From VRUE01 sp963788975 (GTDB lineage Bacteria > Actinomycetota > Thermoleophilia > Solirubrobacterales > 70-9), in NCBI GenBank assembly GCA_963788975.1, contig CAWBIJ010000004.1:1550001-1614000 (forward strand): a DNA stretch of 64,000 nt. The letters are read 5' to 3'. The notes beneath the pieces were generated by a model. That model searched no databases, had not been told where the DNA came from, and worked only from the letters and a program-made list of their open reading frames with translations. This document shows positions 17,410 to 29,356 of this stretch, piece by piece (position 1 is the first letter of the stretch; each line of letters starts with the position of its first letter). Both the position numbers and the translations under genes were made by a program.

Positions 17410-18492
17410 ATGCTCAACCGAACGATCATCTTCGGCCTACTCGCCATCCTCACCCTGGCGCTTCCAGCCACCGGCGCGGCAGCTGCGGGGCACTCGGGAG
17501 CCGTCGTCTTTTCCCGGGTCGTGGTCAAAGCGACCAAAGACAAAGAAGGCAAAGAGGCGAAAACGACCGAAGGCGGCCTCTACGCGGTGCGTGACGGCCG
17601 CCTCAACCAGCTGACCGAAGACCCCACCGACACCGAACCGGCCTTCTCCCCGGACGGCCGGGCAATCGCCTTCATCCGCAGCGGCGACGTCTTCTCAGTG
17701 CGGGCCGACGGCTCGGGGCTGCGCCAGCTCACCAGCGGAGCGGAGCTCGACTCGGCGCCGGCGATCTCGCCCAACGGCAAGCTCGTCCTCTTCGAGCGGC
17801 GCTCTGCCGCCGGAGCGCCGGGGGATCTGTACGCGGTCCGCGTCCTCGGCGGAGGCGCCCGGGCGGTGACCGGCACTCCGCACGACGACCACGAAGCGTC
17901 CTTCTCGCCCGACGGCCGCCTGATCGTCTTCGTCCGCACCGCCGGGACCGCTGACGACCTCTACTCGGTTCGTCCGTCCGGCGCTCGCGCCGCACGCTTG
18001 ACGAGGACGGGACGCGTCGACGAGTTCAGTCCGCGCTACTTCGCCGGCGGCATCGTCTTCAGTCGCGGCGAGAGCGGTGAAGGGCCGAGCGCCTACGCCG
18101 ACGTCTACACGATGCGCCGCAACGGGAAGAAAGTTCGCCCACAGGTGGCCGGCGCCGGCTCGGCCTATGTCGAAGACGTCTCCTCCAACGGCCGTACGGT
18201 GCTCTTCCGCCGCGACCAGGGCCTCTGGGTGAAGCAGATCGGCCCCCAGCGGGCCCGCAAGCTCAGCCAGCTGCCCGACGGCTCGGAGACCAACGCGGTC
18301 TTCTCCTCCGATGGCAAGCGGGTGGCCGCGTTCATCGAGGCCGACGGGCGGGAGCAGCTCTCCTCGATCGCCGTCTCGAGCGGATCGACCGCCGAGCTGG
18401 CGGAAGGGTTCGAACCGCTTGAACCCTCGACTGAACCGGGCACCGTCACCACCCTCGGCCCGGTGATCACCTGGCAGCCGGTGCGGCGCTGA
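17410..18492 (+). CDS. Secreted TolB-like (PD40) beta-propeller protein
   Basis: 360 residues with a signal peptide (LNRTIIFGLLAILTLALPATGAAAA, cleavage near residue 26). The mature part is a six-bladed TolB-like propeller: PAFSPDGRAIAFIR, PAISPNGKLVLFERR, ASFSPDGRLIVFVR and NAVFSSDGKRVAAFI are PD40 repeats. It acts outside the membrane, probably as a binding scaffold; no catalytic domain is attached. The start is supported by an AAAGGGGAG ribosome site eight bases upstream. A second TolB-like protein lies at 62085 in the integrated element. Confidence 0.85.
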   Translation: MLNRTIIFGLLAILTLALPATGAAAAGHSGAVVFSRVVVKATKDKEGKEAKTTEGGLYAVRDGRLNQLTEDPTDTEPAFSPDGRAIAFIRSGDVFSVRADGSGLRQLTSGAELDSAPAISPNGKLVLFERRSAAGAPGDLYAVRVLGGGARAVTGTPHDDHEASFSPDGRLIVFVRTAGTADDLYSVRPSGARAARLTRTGRVDEFSPRYFAGGIVFSRGESGEGPSAYADVYTMRRNGKKVRPQVAGAGSAYVEDVSSNGRTVLFRRDQGLWVKQIGPQRARKLSQLPDGSETNAVFSSDGKRVAAFIEADGREQLSSIAVSSGSTAELAEGFEPLEPSTEPGTVTTLGPVITWQPVRR

Positions 18493-18520
18493 GTCCCGCC
18501 GGGAACTTCGGGTGAAGTTT

Positions 18521-18549
18521 CCGGGGGGACTCTCATGGACTCCCCCCGG
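18521..18549. terminator. Hairpin after the TolB-like gene
   Basis: CCGGGGGGA and TCCCCCCGG form a 9-bp GC-rich stem around CTCTCATGGAC. It starts 28 bases after the stop of the propeller gene and lies just ahead of a second, better terminator. Confidence 0.5.
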
Positions 18550-18557
18550 CTCCAGCG

Positions 18558-18598
18558 CGAAGGGCCCTCTCCAGTTGGAGGGGGCCCTTCGTAGTTTT
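18558..18598 (+). terminator. Rho-independent-type terminator
   Basis: CGAAGGGCCC and GGGCCCTTCG form a long stem extended by CTCC/GGAG, followed by GTAGTTTTG with a short T-run. It closes the transcript of the TolB-like gene before the kinase gene begins at 18621. Confidence 0.75.
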
Positions 18599-18620
18599 GC
18601 GCCGGTATAACCCGAGGCAC

Positions 18621-20437
18621 ATGGGGGACCCCGCCATCGGCTCCACCGTCGCCGGCTACCGAATCGACGCGCTGATCGCCCGTGGCGGGATGGGCGTCGT
18701 CTACCGGGCGACGCAGCTGGGGCTCGACCGGCAGGTGGCGCTGAAGCTGATCTCCCGCGAGCTCGCCGACAAACAGGCCTTCCGCGAGCGCTTCCTGCGG
18801 GAGTGCCGGCTCGCCGCCAGCCTCGACCATCCCGGCGTAGTGCCCGTCTTCGACGCCCGCGAGGAGGACGGCGAGCTGATCGTCGCGATGCGGCTGGTCG
18901 AGGGCGGCGACTTGCGCAAGCTGATCGACCGCGAGGGGCCGCTGCCGCCGCCCCGCGCCGTGGCGCTGCTCGCACAGGTCGCCGACGCGCTCGACGCCGC
19001 CCACGCCGCCGGCATCGTCCACCGCGACGTCAAGCCGCACAACATCCTGATCGAGGGCAATCGCGCCTACTTGACCGACTTCGGCCTCGCCAAGGCGGTC
19101 GAGGACAGCGGCGTCATCAGCGGCGCCTCGGTCGTCGGCACGGTCGAATACATGTCGCCCGAGCAGTGGCAGGGGGCCAAGGTCGGGCCGGCGACCGACG
19201 TCTACTCGCTCGGCTGTGTCCTCTACGAGGCGCTGACCGGGATCGTCCCCTACGCGCGCAAGGCCGAGGACACCGAGCCGGAGATGCCGCAAGGCCTCGA
19301 CGCGGTAATCGAGCGGGCGGTCTCGAAGGACCCGGCCGACCGCTACCCGAGCGCCAGCACCCTGATCGAGGCGGCGCGGGAGTGCGAGGGCGCTACCCCG
19401 GCTGCCACCCGGGTGCTCACGGCTGGCCAGGGTGGCCGCCCGGCGCAGCGTCTTGGCGCAGCGTCCGTCCACCGCCGGCTCGGGCCACGAGGGCGGCAGT
19501 GGCTGGGGGCGGCGGTTGCGGTTCTCGCCGGCGGCATTGCGCTGGCGTTGCTGCTGTTCGGCGGGGACGACGTCTCGGTCTCCTCGCCGATCGAGGTCGG
19601 CAGCGGTCCGCTCCGCCTCGCCGTCGGCGACGGCCGTGTCTGGGTCACGAGCGCAACCGACGGGACGCTCTCCTGGATCGACCCTCAGACGCGAGAAGTG
19701 GAGGGCGAGGTGCGGCTTGGCAGAGGAATCTCCGGGGTCGCGGTCGGTGAGGGCTCGTCTGGGTGACCCGGCCGCGGACAGGAGAGCTTCTTCGCGTCGA
19801 CCCCGATCTGCCCCGCGTCGACCCCGACCGGCAGACCAGCCTGCGGATCGAGCTGGGCGGCCGCCCCGGGGCGATCGTCGTCGCCGGCGGCCGCGTCTGG
19901 GTCGCCGACGAGGCCGGCGGTGGGGTCAGCGCGGTCAACCCGCCCGTCGGCCGCGTCTTCAAGCGCGGCACTCGTTCCCCACGCGGCGCCGCTGCGCCTC
20001 GCGCGTCGGCGCCGGCGGGCTCTGGGTCAGCAGCGCCTCGACCGGGTCGATCCGCCGCATCGACCTCAGCGACGCGATCGGCAGTCCTTCGATCGCAGTC
20101 GGCCGCGGCCCCTCCGGCATCACCGTCGGCGGTGGCCTCGTCTGGGTCGCCAACAGCCGCGGCGACGCGGTCACCCGCGTCGACCCCGCGACCCGTGTCC
20201 TCCTCGGTGAGCCGATCCCCGTCGGCGACCGTCCCGGGGGAATCGACGCCGGCACCGACACCGTCTGGGTCGCCAACAACAACGATGACACCGTCACCCG
20301 TATCGACATCGGCGAGCGGCGAGTCGGTCGGCGACGCGATCGGCGTCGGCCCGGCACCGGGCGCGGTCGCGGTCGGCGAGGAAGCGGTCTGGGTCGCCAA
20401 CAACGGCGACGGCACCGTCACCCGGATCGAGCCTTGA
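18621..20437 (+). CDS. Membrane Ser/Thr protein kinase with extracellular YVTN propeller (frame broken)
   Basis: PknB-type receptor kinase. ATG 18621; YRIDALIARGGMGVVYRA (glycine loop), VALKLI (Lys), IVHRDVKPHNILI (catalytic loop), LTDFGLAK (DFG), GTVEYMSPEQ (activation/P+1 loop) and DVYSLGCVLYEALTG show an active Hanks-type domain (residues about 12-255). A single TM segment (WLGAAVAVLAGGIALALLLFGG, about 300-321) leads to an outside propeller of repeats such as GDGRVWVTSATDGTLSWIDP and GGGLVWVANSRGDAVTRVDP. The propeller part is split by about four frame breaks between 19755 and 20330. It may sense an extracellular ligand; FHA proteins are typical readers of such kinases. Confidence 0.88.
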
Positions 20438-20488
20438 CAGCCGACGCGTAGAGGCGTGAGGGCGGGGGAATAGGATCGAGGGACCCGC

Positions 20489-22542
20489 ATGCCGACCCCG
20501 AGCAGACATCGACCAGCTCTGCATCAACACGATCCGCACGCTGTCGATCGACGCGATCCAGAAGGCGAACTCGGGCCATCCGGGGACGCCGATGGCGCTG
20601 GCGCCGCTCGCCTACACGCTCTGGCAGCGCTTCCTCCGCTTCGACCCGGCCGACCCGATCTGGCCCAACCGCGACCGCTTCGTCCTCTCCGCCGGCCACG
20701 CCTCGATGCTGCTCTACTCGCTGCTCTACCTCGCCGAGGTGCGGGCGGTCGACCCCGACTACGAGGTCGTCGGCAAGCCCGTCCGTCTCGCTCGAGGACA
20801 TCGAAAGCTTCCGCCAGCTCGACTCGCGCGCGCCCGGCCATCCCGAGTACCGCTGGACCTCCGGCGTCGAGACGACGACCGGCCCGCTCGGCCAGGGGAT
20901 CGCGACCTCGGTCGGGATGGCGATCGCCTCCAAGTGGCAGGGCGCCCGCTACGGCGCCGACCTCTTCGACTTCGACGTCTACGCGATCGCCGGCGACGGC
21001 TGCCTGATGGAGGGCGTCTCCAACGAAGCCGCCTCGATCGCCGGCCACCTCGAGCTCGACAACCTCTGCTGGGTCTACGACAACAACCACATCACGATCG
21101 ACGGCAAAACCAAGCTCGCCTACGAGGACGACGTCGCCGCCCGCTTCCAGGGCTACGGCTGGAACGTCACCCGCGTCGGCGACGCCAACGACACCGAGCT
21201 GATCGCCGCCGCCTTCGAGGAGTTCAAGGCGCGAGGAGGGCCGCCCGACCCTGGTCATCGTCGACAGCCACATCGGCTGGGGCTCGCCGCACAAGCACGA
21301 CACCGCCGCCGCCCACGGCGAGCCGCTCGGCGAGGAGGAGGTGCGGGAGACGAAGCGCGCCTACGGCTGGCCCGAGGACGCCCAGTTCCTCGTCCCCGAC
21401 GGGGTCAAGGAGCACTTCGCCGGCGAGGATCGGCAGGCGCGGCGCCGAGCTGCGCGCCGAATGGGAGGAGAGGCTCGCCGCTTACGCGAAGCAGAGCCCC
21501 GAGCTCGCCGCCGAGATCGAGGCTGCGCAGAGGCGCGAGCTGCCCGACGGGCTGGGACGCCGACATCCCCAGCTTCGATCCCGACGAGAAGGGGATCGCC
21601 ACCCGCAAGGCCTCGCAACAAGGTCGAGAACGCGATCGCCGAGCGCCTGCCCTGGCTGCTCGCCGGCTCGGCCGACCTCACCGACTCGACCTCGGTGCGG
21701 CTCTCCGTTCGACGGCGCCGCCGACTTCGAGCCCGGCGCCTACGACGGCCGCCAGCTCCACTACGGCATCCGCGAGCACGAGTCGGCGGCGATCTCCAAC
21801 GGCCTCTCGCTCTCCAAGCTGCGGCCGCTCTGGTCGACCTACCTCACCTTCTCCGACTACGCCCGGCCGGCGATCCGGCTCTCGGCGCTGATGGAGCTGC
21901 CGGTGATCCACCTCTTCACCCACGACTCGATCGGGCTCGGCGAGGACGGGCCGACCCACCAGCCGGTCGAGCAGCTCGCCTCGCTGCGGGCGATCCCCGG
22001 CCTCGACGTGATCCGCCCCGCCGACGCCAACGAGGTCGCCGAGGCCTGGCGGGTGGCGATCGACCGCAGCCACCAGCCGGTCGCCCTGGTCCTCACCCGC
22101 CAGAACGTGCCGGTCCTCGACCGCTCCCGCTACGCCTCCGCCGAGGGCCTGCGGCGCGGCGGCTACGTGCTCGCCGACGCCGAGGGCGGCGATCCCGAGC
22201 TGATCCTGATCGCCACCGGCAGCGAGGTCGCGCTGGCCCTCGCCGCCCACGAGGAGCTGAGCGGCGAGGGGATTCGCTCGCGCGTCGTCAGCCTGCCCTG
22301 CTGGGAGCTCTTCGACCGCCAGGACGAGGCCTACCGCGACGAGGTGCTGCCGCCGAGCGTGACCGCCGCGCGTCTCGGTCGAGGAGGCCTCGACCCTGGG
22401 CTGGGACCGCTACGTTGGGTCTGACGGCGTCAAGATCGGGATGCACACCTTCGGCACCTCGGCGCCGCTGAAGGACGTTCAAACCAAGTTCGGCTTCACC
22501 CCCGACCGGGTGGCCGAAGCCGCAAAGGAGCTGCTCTCATGA
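20489..22542 (+). CDS. tkt: Transketolase (frame broken at about eight sites)
   Basis: Thiamine-diphosphate enzyme moving two-carbon units between sugar phosphates. Pieces in order: IDQLCINTIRTLSIDAIQKANSG (N-terminus), GHPGTPMALAPLAYTLW, GPLGQGIATSVGMAIA, GDGCLMEGVSNEAASIAGHL (ThDP motif GDGx..E), VIVDSHIGWGSPHK, YGIREHESAAISNGL (catalytic Glu), HDSIGLGEDGPTHQPVEQ and VVSLPCWELFDRQ. Breaks lie near 20500, 20785, 21232, 21428, 21550, 21620, 21705 and 22372, most looking like one extra G or C. The ending AAKELLS overlaps the transaldolase ATG by ATGA, so tkt-tal-pgi are one operon. Confidence 0.93.
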
Positions 22543-23637
22543 AGCCGACCGCGAAGCTGCACGAGCTGGGCCAGAGCCTCTGGCTCGACAACATCACCCG
22601 CACGATGCTGGCCGACGGCACCCTGCAGGGCTACATCGAGGAGCTCTCGGTCACCGGCCTGACCTCCAACCCGACGATCTTCGACAAGGCGATCTCCGGC
22701 GGCGACGCCTACGACGAGCAGATCGCCGAGCTGAGCGCCAGCGCGGTTCCCGACGAGGGAATCGGCGCCACGCCCACGGAGCGGATCTTCTTCGAGCTGG
22801 CGCTCGCCGACCTGCGCGACGCGACCGACCTCTTCGCCGCGGTCCACGAGCGCACCGCCGGCGTCGACGGCTTCTGCTCGCTCGAGGTCTCGCCGCTGAT
22901 CGCCGACGACGCCGACGGCGACGATCGAGGAGGCGGCGCAGCTCCACGCCAAGGCCGAGCGCGACAACCTCTTCATCAAGATCCCCGGCACCGAGGCCGG
23001 GCTGCACGGCGATCGAGGAGTCGATCTTCGCCGGCATCCCGATCAACGTCACCCTGCTCTTCGACGACGAGCAGTACCTCGCCGCCGCCGACGCCTACAT
23101 GCAGGGCATCGAGCGGCGGATCGAGGCCGGGCTCAGCGCCGACGTCGCCTCGGTCGCCTCGATCTTCATGAGCCGCTGGGACGTCGCCGTCGCCGGCGAA
23201 GTGCCCGACGAGCTGCACAACCGCCTCGGCCTGGCGGTCGGCTTCCGGGCCTACCGCGCCTACCGCGAGCTGCTCGACTCGCCGCGCATGCAGCGGCTGA
23301 TGAACGAGGGCGCGCGACCGCAGCGCCTGCTCTGGGCCAGCACCGGGACCAAGGACCCCGACGCCTCCGACACCCTCTACATCGAGGGCTTCGCCTCGCC
23401 CTTCACCGTCAACACGATGCCCGAGCCGACCCTGCACGCCTTCGCCGACCACGGCGAGGTCGGCGACCTGGTGCCGGCCGACGGCGGCGACTGCGAGCAG
23501 GTGCTGGCGGAGTTCGCGCAGGCCGGGATCGACGTCGACGCGCTCGCCGAGCGACTCCAGGAGGAGGGCAAGGACGCCTTCGCCAAGTCGTGGGACGAGA
23601 TGCTGCAGACGATCGAGTCGCAGGTCGGGGCGCGCGC

Positions 23638-23641
<4 letters not shown>
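22539..23641 (+). CDS. tal: Transaldolase (frame broken)
   Basis: Moves three-carbon dihydroxyacetone units between sugar phosphates; partner of transketolase. About 365 residues when joined, the long actinobacterial form. LGQSLWLDNITRTML and TGLTSNPTIFDKAI form the N-terminus, NLFIKIPGTEAG contains the Schiff-base Lys, INVTLLFDDEQY follows, and ASIFMSRWDVAV and LWASTGTKDP are the later active-site strands. Two breaks (near 22920 and 23010) flank the KIPGT segment, each consistent with one extra G. ATGA overlap with tkt upstream and GTGA overlap with pgi downstream. Confidence 0.93.
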
Positions 23642-25287
<1,646 letters not shown>

Positions 25288-25299
25288 GCGTCGCCCGAC

Positions 25300-26670
25300 A
25301 TGCCCTGCTCGACGCCCTCCCGCTTGCGGCGTCGGAGTCGAACCTGCTCGCCGCGCGCGAGCTGATGGCGTTCACGCTCGGCTTCCACATCGTCCTCGCC
25401 TGCCTCGGCGTCGCCCTGCCGGCGATCATCCTCACCGCCAACTGGCTCGGGCTGAAGCGCGGCGACGAGGACGCGATGCGACTGGCGCGGCGCTGGTCGA
25501 AGGCGATGGCGGTCACCTTCGCCGTCGGCGCCGTCACCGGCACCGTGCTCAGCTTCGAGTTCGGCCTGCTCTGGCCGCAGTTCATGGAGCGCTTCGGCGA
25601 CGCCTTCGGGATCGCCTTCGCGATCGAGGGCATCTTCTTCTTCGTCGAGGCGATCTTCCTCGCGATCTACATCTACGGCTGGAAGCGGCTCGGCGGCTGG
25701 GCGCACTTCTGGTCCGGGGTGCCGATGGTGATCACCGGCATCGGCGGCGCCTTCTCGGTGGTCACCGCCAACGCCTGGATGAACCAGCCGCAGGGCTTCA
25801 CCCTCGACGCCGCCGGCAAGGTCGTCGACACCGAGCCGCTCGAGGTCCTCTTCAACCCGGCCTGGCACTACGAGGTCCCGCACATGATCCTCGCCGCCTA
25901 CATGGTCGCCGGCTTCCTCGTCGCCTCGATCTACGCGGTCGGGCATGCTGCGGGGGCGGCGCGACCGCCTGCACCGGCTCGGGCTGCTGATCCCGCTGAC
26001 GATCGCCTGCATCGCCACCCCGATCCAGCTCTTCGTCGGCGACACCGCGGCGCGCGAAGTCGCCGACCACCAGCCGGCCAAGTTCGCCGGCATTCGAGTG
26101 CATCCAGGAGACCGGCGCCGAACCAGACCGAGTACATCGGCGGCATCTGCACCGACGACGGGGTCAAGGGGGCGATCGGCATCCCCGACCTCGACTCCTA
26201 CCTGGTCGGCTTCAGCGCCGACACGGAGGTGACCGGGCTCGAGGACATCCCGCCGGACGAGCGCCCGCCGGCCAACACCCTGCTCCACCTCTCCTTCGAC
26301 GCGATGGTCGGGATCGGCAGCGCGCTGCTTGGCCTCGCGGCCTGGCTCGCCTTCGTCTGGTGGCGGCGGCGGGACATCCCGCGCACCCCCTGGTTCCTGC
26401 GCGCGGTCGCGGTCTCCGGCGTGGCCGCGATCGTCGCCCTCTGGTGCGGCTGGATCGTCACCGAGGTCGGCCGCCAGCCCTGGATCGTCCAGGGCTACAT
26501 GCGCACCGAGGAAGCGGTGACCGAGGCGGAGGGGATCTGGTTCGCCTTCGCCGCGTCGTCCTCCTCTACGCCGCGCTCGGCACGGGCGCGGTCCTGGTCC
26601 TGCGCTCGATGTCGCGCCGCTGGCGCGAGGGCGAGGCGAGGCCGAGAGGCACTCCCTACGCGCCGCCTGA
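25300..26670 (+). CDS. cydA: Cytochrome bd ubiquinol oxidase subunit I (frame broken)
   Basis: Catalytic haem b/d subunit of the high-affinity bd terminal oxidase in the cytoplasmic membrane. The protein begins LLDALPLAASESNLLAARELMAFTLGFHI with the conserved haem-ligand His in GFH; FEFGLLWPQFM and GIFFFVEAIFLAIYIYGW are conserved helices carrying Glu residues near haems, and AWMNQPQGF and GWIVTEVGRQPWIVQG are family signatures. The quinol loop is short, as in the CioA-like class. Breaks fall near 25303, 25950, 26095, 26555 and 26635. I infer the start ATG at 25300 (one or two bases off frame) and the stop at 26668-26670. Confidence 0.9.
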
Positions 26671-26684
26671 CGGAGGCCGGTCAG

Positions 26685-27686
26685 ATGACCAAGGCCGACG
26701 CTCGCTGCCGCGATCCTCTGGATCGGCGCCACGCTCTACGCGGTCTTCGGCGGCGCCGACTTCGGCGGCGGCCTCTGGGACCTGGTCGCCGGCGACGCCG
26801 AGAAGGGCGAGCGGCCGCGGGCGCGGATCCAGCGCTCGCTGACCCCCGTCTGGGAGGCCAACCACGTCTGGCTGATCTTCATCCTCGTCGTCCTCTGGAC
26901 CGCCTTCCCGGAGGCCTTCGGGGCGGTGATGTCGACCCTCTACGTGCCGCTGGCGCTGGCCGCGGTCGGGATCGTCCTGCGCGGCGCCGGCTTCGCCTTC
27001 CGCAAGTCGATCGAGTCGCTGCAGGCACGCCGCGCGATGGGCGCCGCCTTCGCCCTCTCCTCGGTGCTGACGCCGTTCTTCATGGGGACGGTGGTCGGCG
27101 CGGTCGCCGCCGGCAACGTGCCGGCGGAGGGCAACGGCGACGCCTTCTCGAGCTGGCTGGCGCCGCTGCCGCTGCTGACCGGGGCGCTCTTCGTCGCCAC
27201 CGGCGCCTACCTCGCCGCGGTCTTCCTCGTCGTCGACAGTCGCCACGACGCCGATGCCGAGATGGAGGGCTACTTCGCCCGCCGCGCCCTCGCCGCGGGC
27301 CTCGTCGCCGGCGCCCTCGCCGTTGCCGGCCTCTTCGTCCTCCACGCCGACGCCCGCTACGTCTACGACCGCCTCGTCGCCGAGGGCCTGCCGCTGGTGA
27401 TCGTCTCGTCGCTCTGCGGCCTCGGCGTGCTGGCCATGCTGCTCCGTGGCGCTCGCCGCGGGTTGCGACCGCTGGCGGTCGGCGCCGTCGTCGCGGTGAT
27501 CTGGGGCTGGGGCGTCGCCCAGTTCCCCTACCTGCTGCCGACCTCGCTGACGATCGGCGAGTCGGCGGCGCCGGGCCCGACCCTCGACGCGGTGCTCGTC
27601 GTCTTCGGCGATCGCCGTCGCTCGTCGTCCTGCCCGCCCTCGGCCTCCTCTACTGGCTTAGCCAGAAGGAGCTGCTCGGTGAGTGA
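26685..27686 (+). CDS. cydB: Cytochrome bd ubiquinol oxidase subunit II (frame broken)
   Basis: Second subunit of the bd oxidase, forming the heterodimer with CydA. ATG at 26685 gives MTKADA, then after a shift near 26700 LAAAILWIGATLYAVFGGADFGGGLWDL, the hallmark CydB N-terminus, followed by NHVWLIFILVVLWTAFPEAFG. About eight TM helices run to LLYWLSQKELLGE; a second shift lies near 27610. No CydCD genes are in the window. Its stop overlaps the start of the HAD gene by eight bases. Confidence 0.9.
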   Translation: MTKADARCRDPLDRRHALRGLRRRRLRRRPLGPGRRRRREGRAAAGADPALADPRLGGQPRLADLHPRRPLDRLPGGLRGGDVDPLRAAGAGRGRDRPARRRLRLPQVDRVAAGTPRDGRRLRPLLGADAVLHGDGGRRGRRRQRAGGGQRRRLLELAGAAAAADRGALRRHRRLPRRGLPRRRQSPRRRCRDGGLLRPPRPRRGPRRRRPRRCRPLRPPRRRPLRLRPPRRRGPAAGDRLVALRPRRAGHAAPWRSPRVATAGGRRRRRGDLGLGRRPVPLPAADLADDRRVGGAGPDPRRGARRLRRSPSLVVLPALGLLYWLSQKELLGE

Positions 27687-28376
27687 CGTCCGCGGCGTCC
27701 GCGCCGTCCTCTTCGACATCGACGGCACGATTCTGGTGACCGGCGGCGCCGGGGGCGCCGCCTGGCAGCGCGCCTTCGAGGAGCTGCACGGGGTCGAAGC
27801 CAACGTCGCCGAGCACACCGACGCCGGCATGACCGACCCCGAGATCGCCGAGATCATCTTCCGCGAGGTGATCGGCCGCGAGGGCACGGCTGAGGAGCGC
27901 GCCAAGGCGATCGGCTGCTACCTCAAGCACCTGCCCGACACCGTCGCCGAGTCCGGCCGGCTACCGGGTGATGCCGGGGATCGAGAACCTGCTCGACAGG
28001 CTGATCGACGACGGCGTCCTGCTCGGCCTGGTCACCGGCAACATCGAGGCCGCCGCCCACATCAAGCTCGCCCGCGCCGGCCTCAACCGCTTCTTCAGCT
28101 TCGGCGGCTACGGCTCCGACTCCGCCGACCGCACCGAGGTGACCGAAGACGGCGCTCGCCCGCGGCGAGCTCGTCTCCGGCGGCGCTCTCGCCGACGGCG
28201 CCTGCATCGCCGTCGGCGACACCCCCCGCGACGTCAAGGCCGGCCACGGCGCCGGGATCCGGGTCGTCGGCGTCGCCACCGGCAGCTACTCGGTCGAGCA
28301 GCTGCGCGAGGCCGGGGCCGACTGGGCGATACCCAAGGTCGAGAGCTGGCCGTTCCCATCTCTCCGACAGCTTTAG
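27679..28376 (+). CDS. HAD-superfamily phosphatase (phosphoglycolate phosphatase-like, frame broken)
   Basis: GTG 27679 within the end of cydB. RAVLFDIDGTILVTGG is HAD motif I (DxDGT), LGLVTGNIE is motif II (T/S), and ACIAVGDTPRDVKAGHGAG is motif IV with the two Asp residues; the cap inserted after motif I is alpha-helical, as in subclass IA. The PGIENLLDRLIDDG segment precedes motif II. Breaks near 27962 and 28150 divide it into three frames; the ending VESWPFPSLRQL gives about 230 residues. Likely substrates are small phosphometabolites such as 2-phosphoglycolate, not determinable here. Confidence 0.85.
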
Positions 28377-28386
28377 AGTGAAGTCG

Positions 28387-29298
28387 ATGCTGCGGCTGGG
28401 GGGAGGCAGGGCCCACAAGCGCTGGAGTGTGCTGGTCGCCGTGCTCGCGGTCTGCACGGGCGGGGCGATCGGTGGCTGCGGCGACGCGCCCACGGCGTCG
28501 TCGGAGGGAGCCGATCGCTTCGACGCGAACCGAGCATTCGCGCTGGTCGAGCGTCAGGTCGACGCTGGCCAGCGACCGGCGGGATCTCCTCAGCTGCGCC
28601 GGCTGGCGAAGGGATTGAGGCTGTTGCTCCCCAACGGGCACTTCGAACCGATTCCTGGCGAACCAGGGTTGCGCAACATCGTCGGCGCGCTGTCCGGGCG
28701 CGAGCCCGGCATCGTCGTCGGCGCCCACTACGACACGTTGGACACGCCCTCCGGCTTCGTCGGCGCCAACAACGGTGCCGCGGGGACGGCGGTGGTGATC
28801 GGCGTTGCCCGGGCTCTACGTCGTTCGGCTCTCGATCCCGAAGCCAAGCAGGTCAGCTTCGTGCTCTTCGACGGCGAGGAGCCACCAGCCGGGCTGCCGG
28901 GCGAAGGCCTCGACTTCTACAACGAAGGGCTGCGGGGCTCCCGCGCCTATGTCAAAGCCCACCCAGGCGAGACCAGCGCGATGATCCTGCTGGACTACGT
29001 CGGCAACCGCGGCCTGCACCTGCCGCGGGAGGCGAATTCGACCGAAGGGCTCTGGGACCGCCTCCTGATCGCGGCCGAAGCGGTCGATGCCCAGCGCTTC
29101 TTCTCGGGCGACACCGGCCCGGCGATCATCGACGACCACATCCCCTTCCTGCGTGCGGGTGTGCCGGCGATCGACCTGATCGACTGGTCCTATCCGGGCC
29201 ACAGCCTCGCCGACGGCCTCGACAAGATCTCCCGCCAGAGCCTCGACGGAGTCGGCGAGGCCGTCGTCCAGCTCGTCGAAGAACTCCGCGCGGAGTAG
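28387..29298 (+). CDS. M28-family peptidase / glutaminyl-cyclase-like lipoprotein
   Basis: About 303 residues starting at ATG 28387 (a GTG at 28378 is an alternative). The N-terminus has a basic stretch, a hydrophobic core and an IGGC lipobox-like site near residue 29, suggesting an anchored lipoprotein. The zinc-peptidase fold follows: VVGAHYDT (His ligand), FVGANNGAAG, FVLFDGEEP (Glu-Glu), LDYVGN and PGHSLADGLDKIS (His). In the family the second of these reads ANDxxxG or ATDxxxx with a metal-bridging Asp; here it is Asn, so activity is doubtful or altered. It follows the HAD gene closely. Confidence 0.8.
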   Translation: MLRLGGGRAHKRWSVLVAVLAVCTGGAIGGCGDAPTASSEGADRFDANRAFALVERQVDAGQRPAGSPQLRRLAKGLRLLLPNGHFEPIPGEPGLRNIVGALSGREPGIVVGAHYDTLDTPSGFVGANNGAAGTAVVIGVARALRRSALDPEAKQVSFVLFDGEEPPAGLPGEGLDFYNEGLRGSRAYVKAHPGETSAMILLDYVGNRGLHLPREANSTEGLWDRLLIAAEAVDAQRFFSGDTGPAIIDDHIPFLRAGVPAIDLIDWSYPGHSLADGLDKISRQSLDGVGEAVVQLVEELRAE

Positions 29299-29305
29299 CA
29301 GAGGG

Positions 29306-29355
29306 GACGTGCCGGTAGTTAACCGCCCATATGGGCGGTTAACTACCGGCACGTC
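29306..29355. terminator. Perfect 50-nt palindrome between convergent genes
   Basis: The two 25-base arms meet between 29330 and 29331 and are perfect reverse complements, with GTTAACCGCCCAT at the inner end. It begins 8 bases after the stop of the M28 gene and ends next to the stop of the convergent cyclopropane synthase gene. It most likely serves as a bidirectional terminator, without a T-run on either side. Confidence 0.7.
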
Positions 29356-29356
29356 G

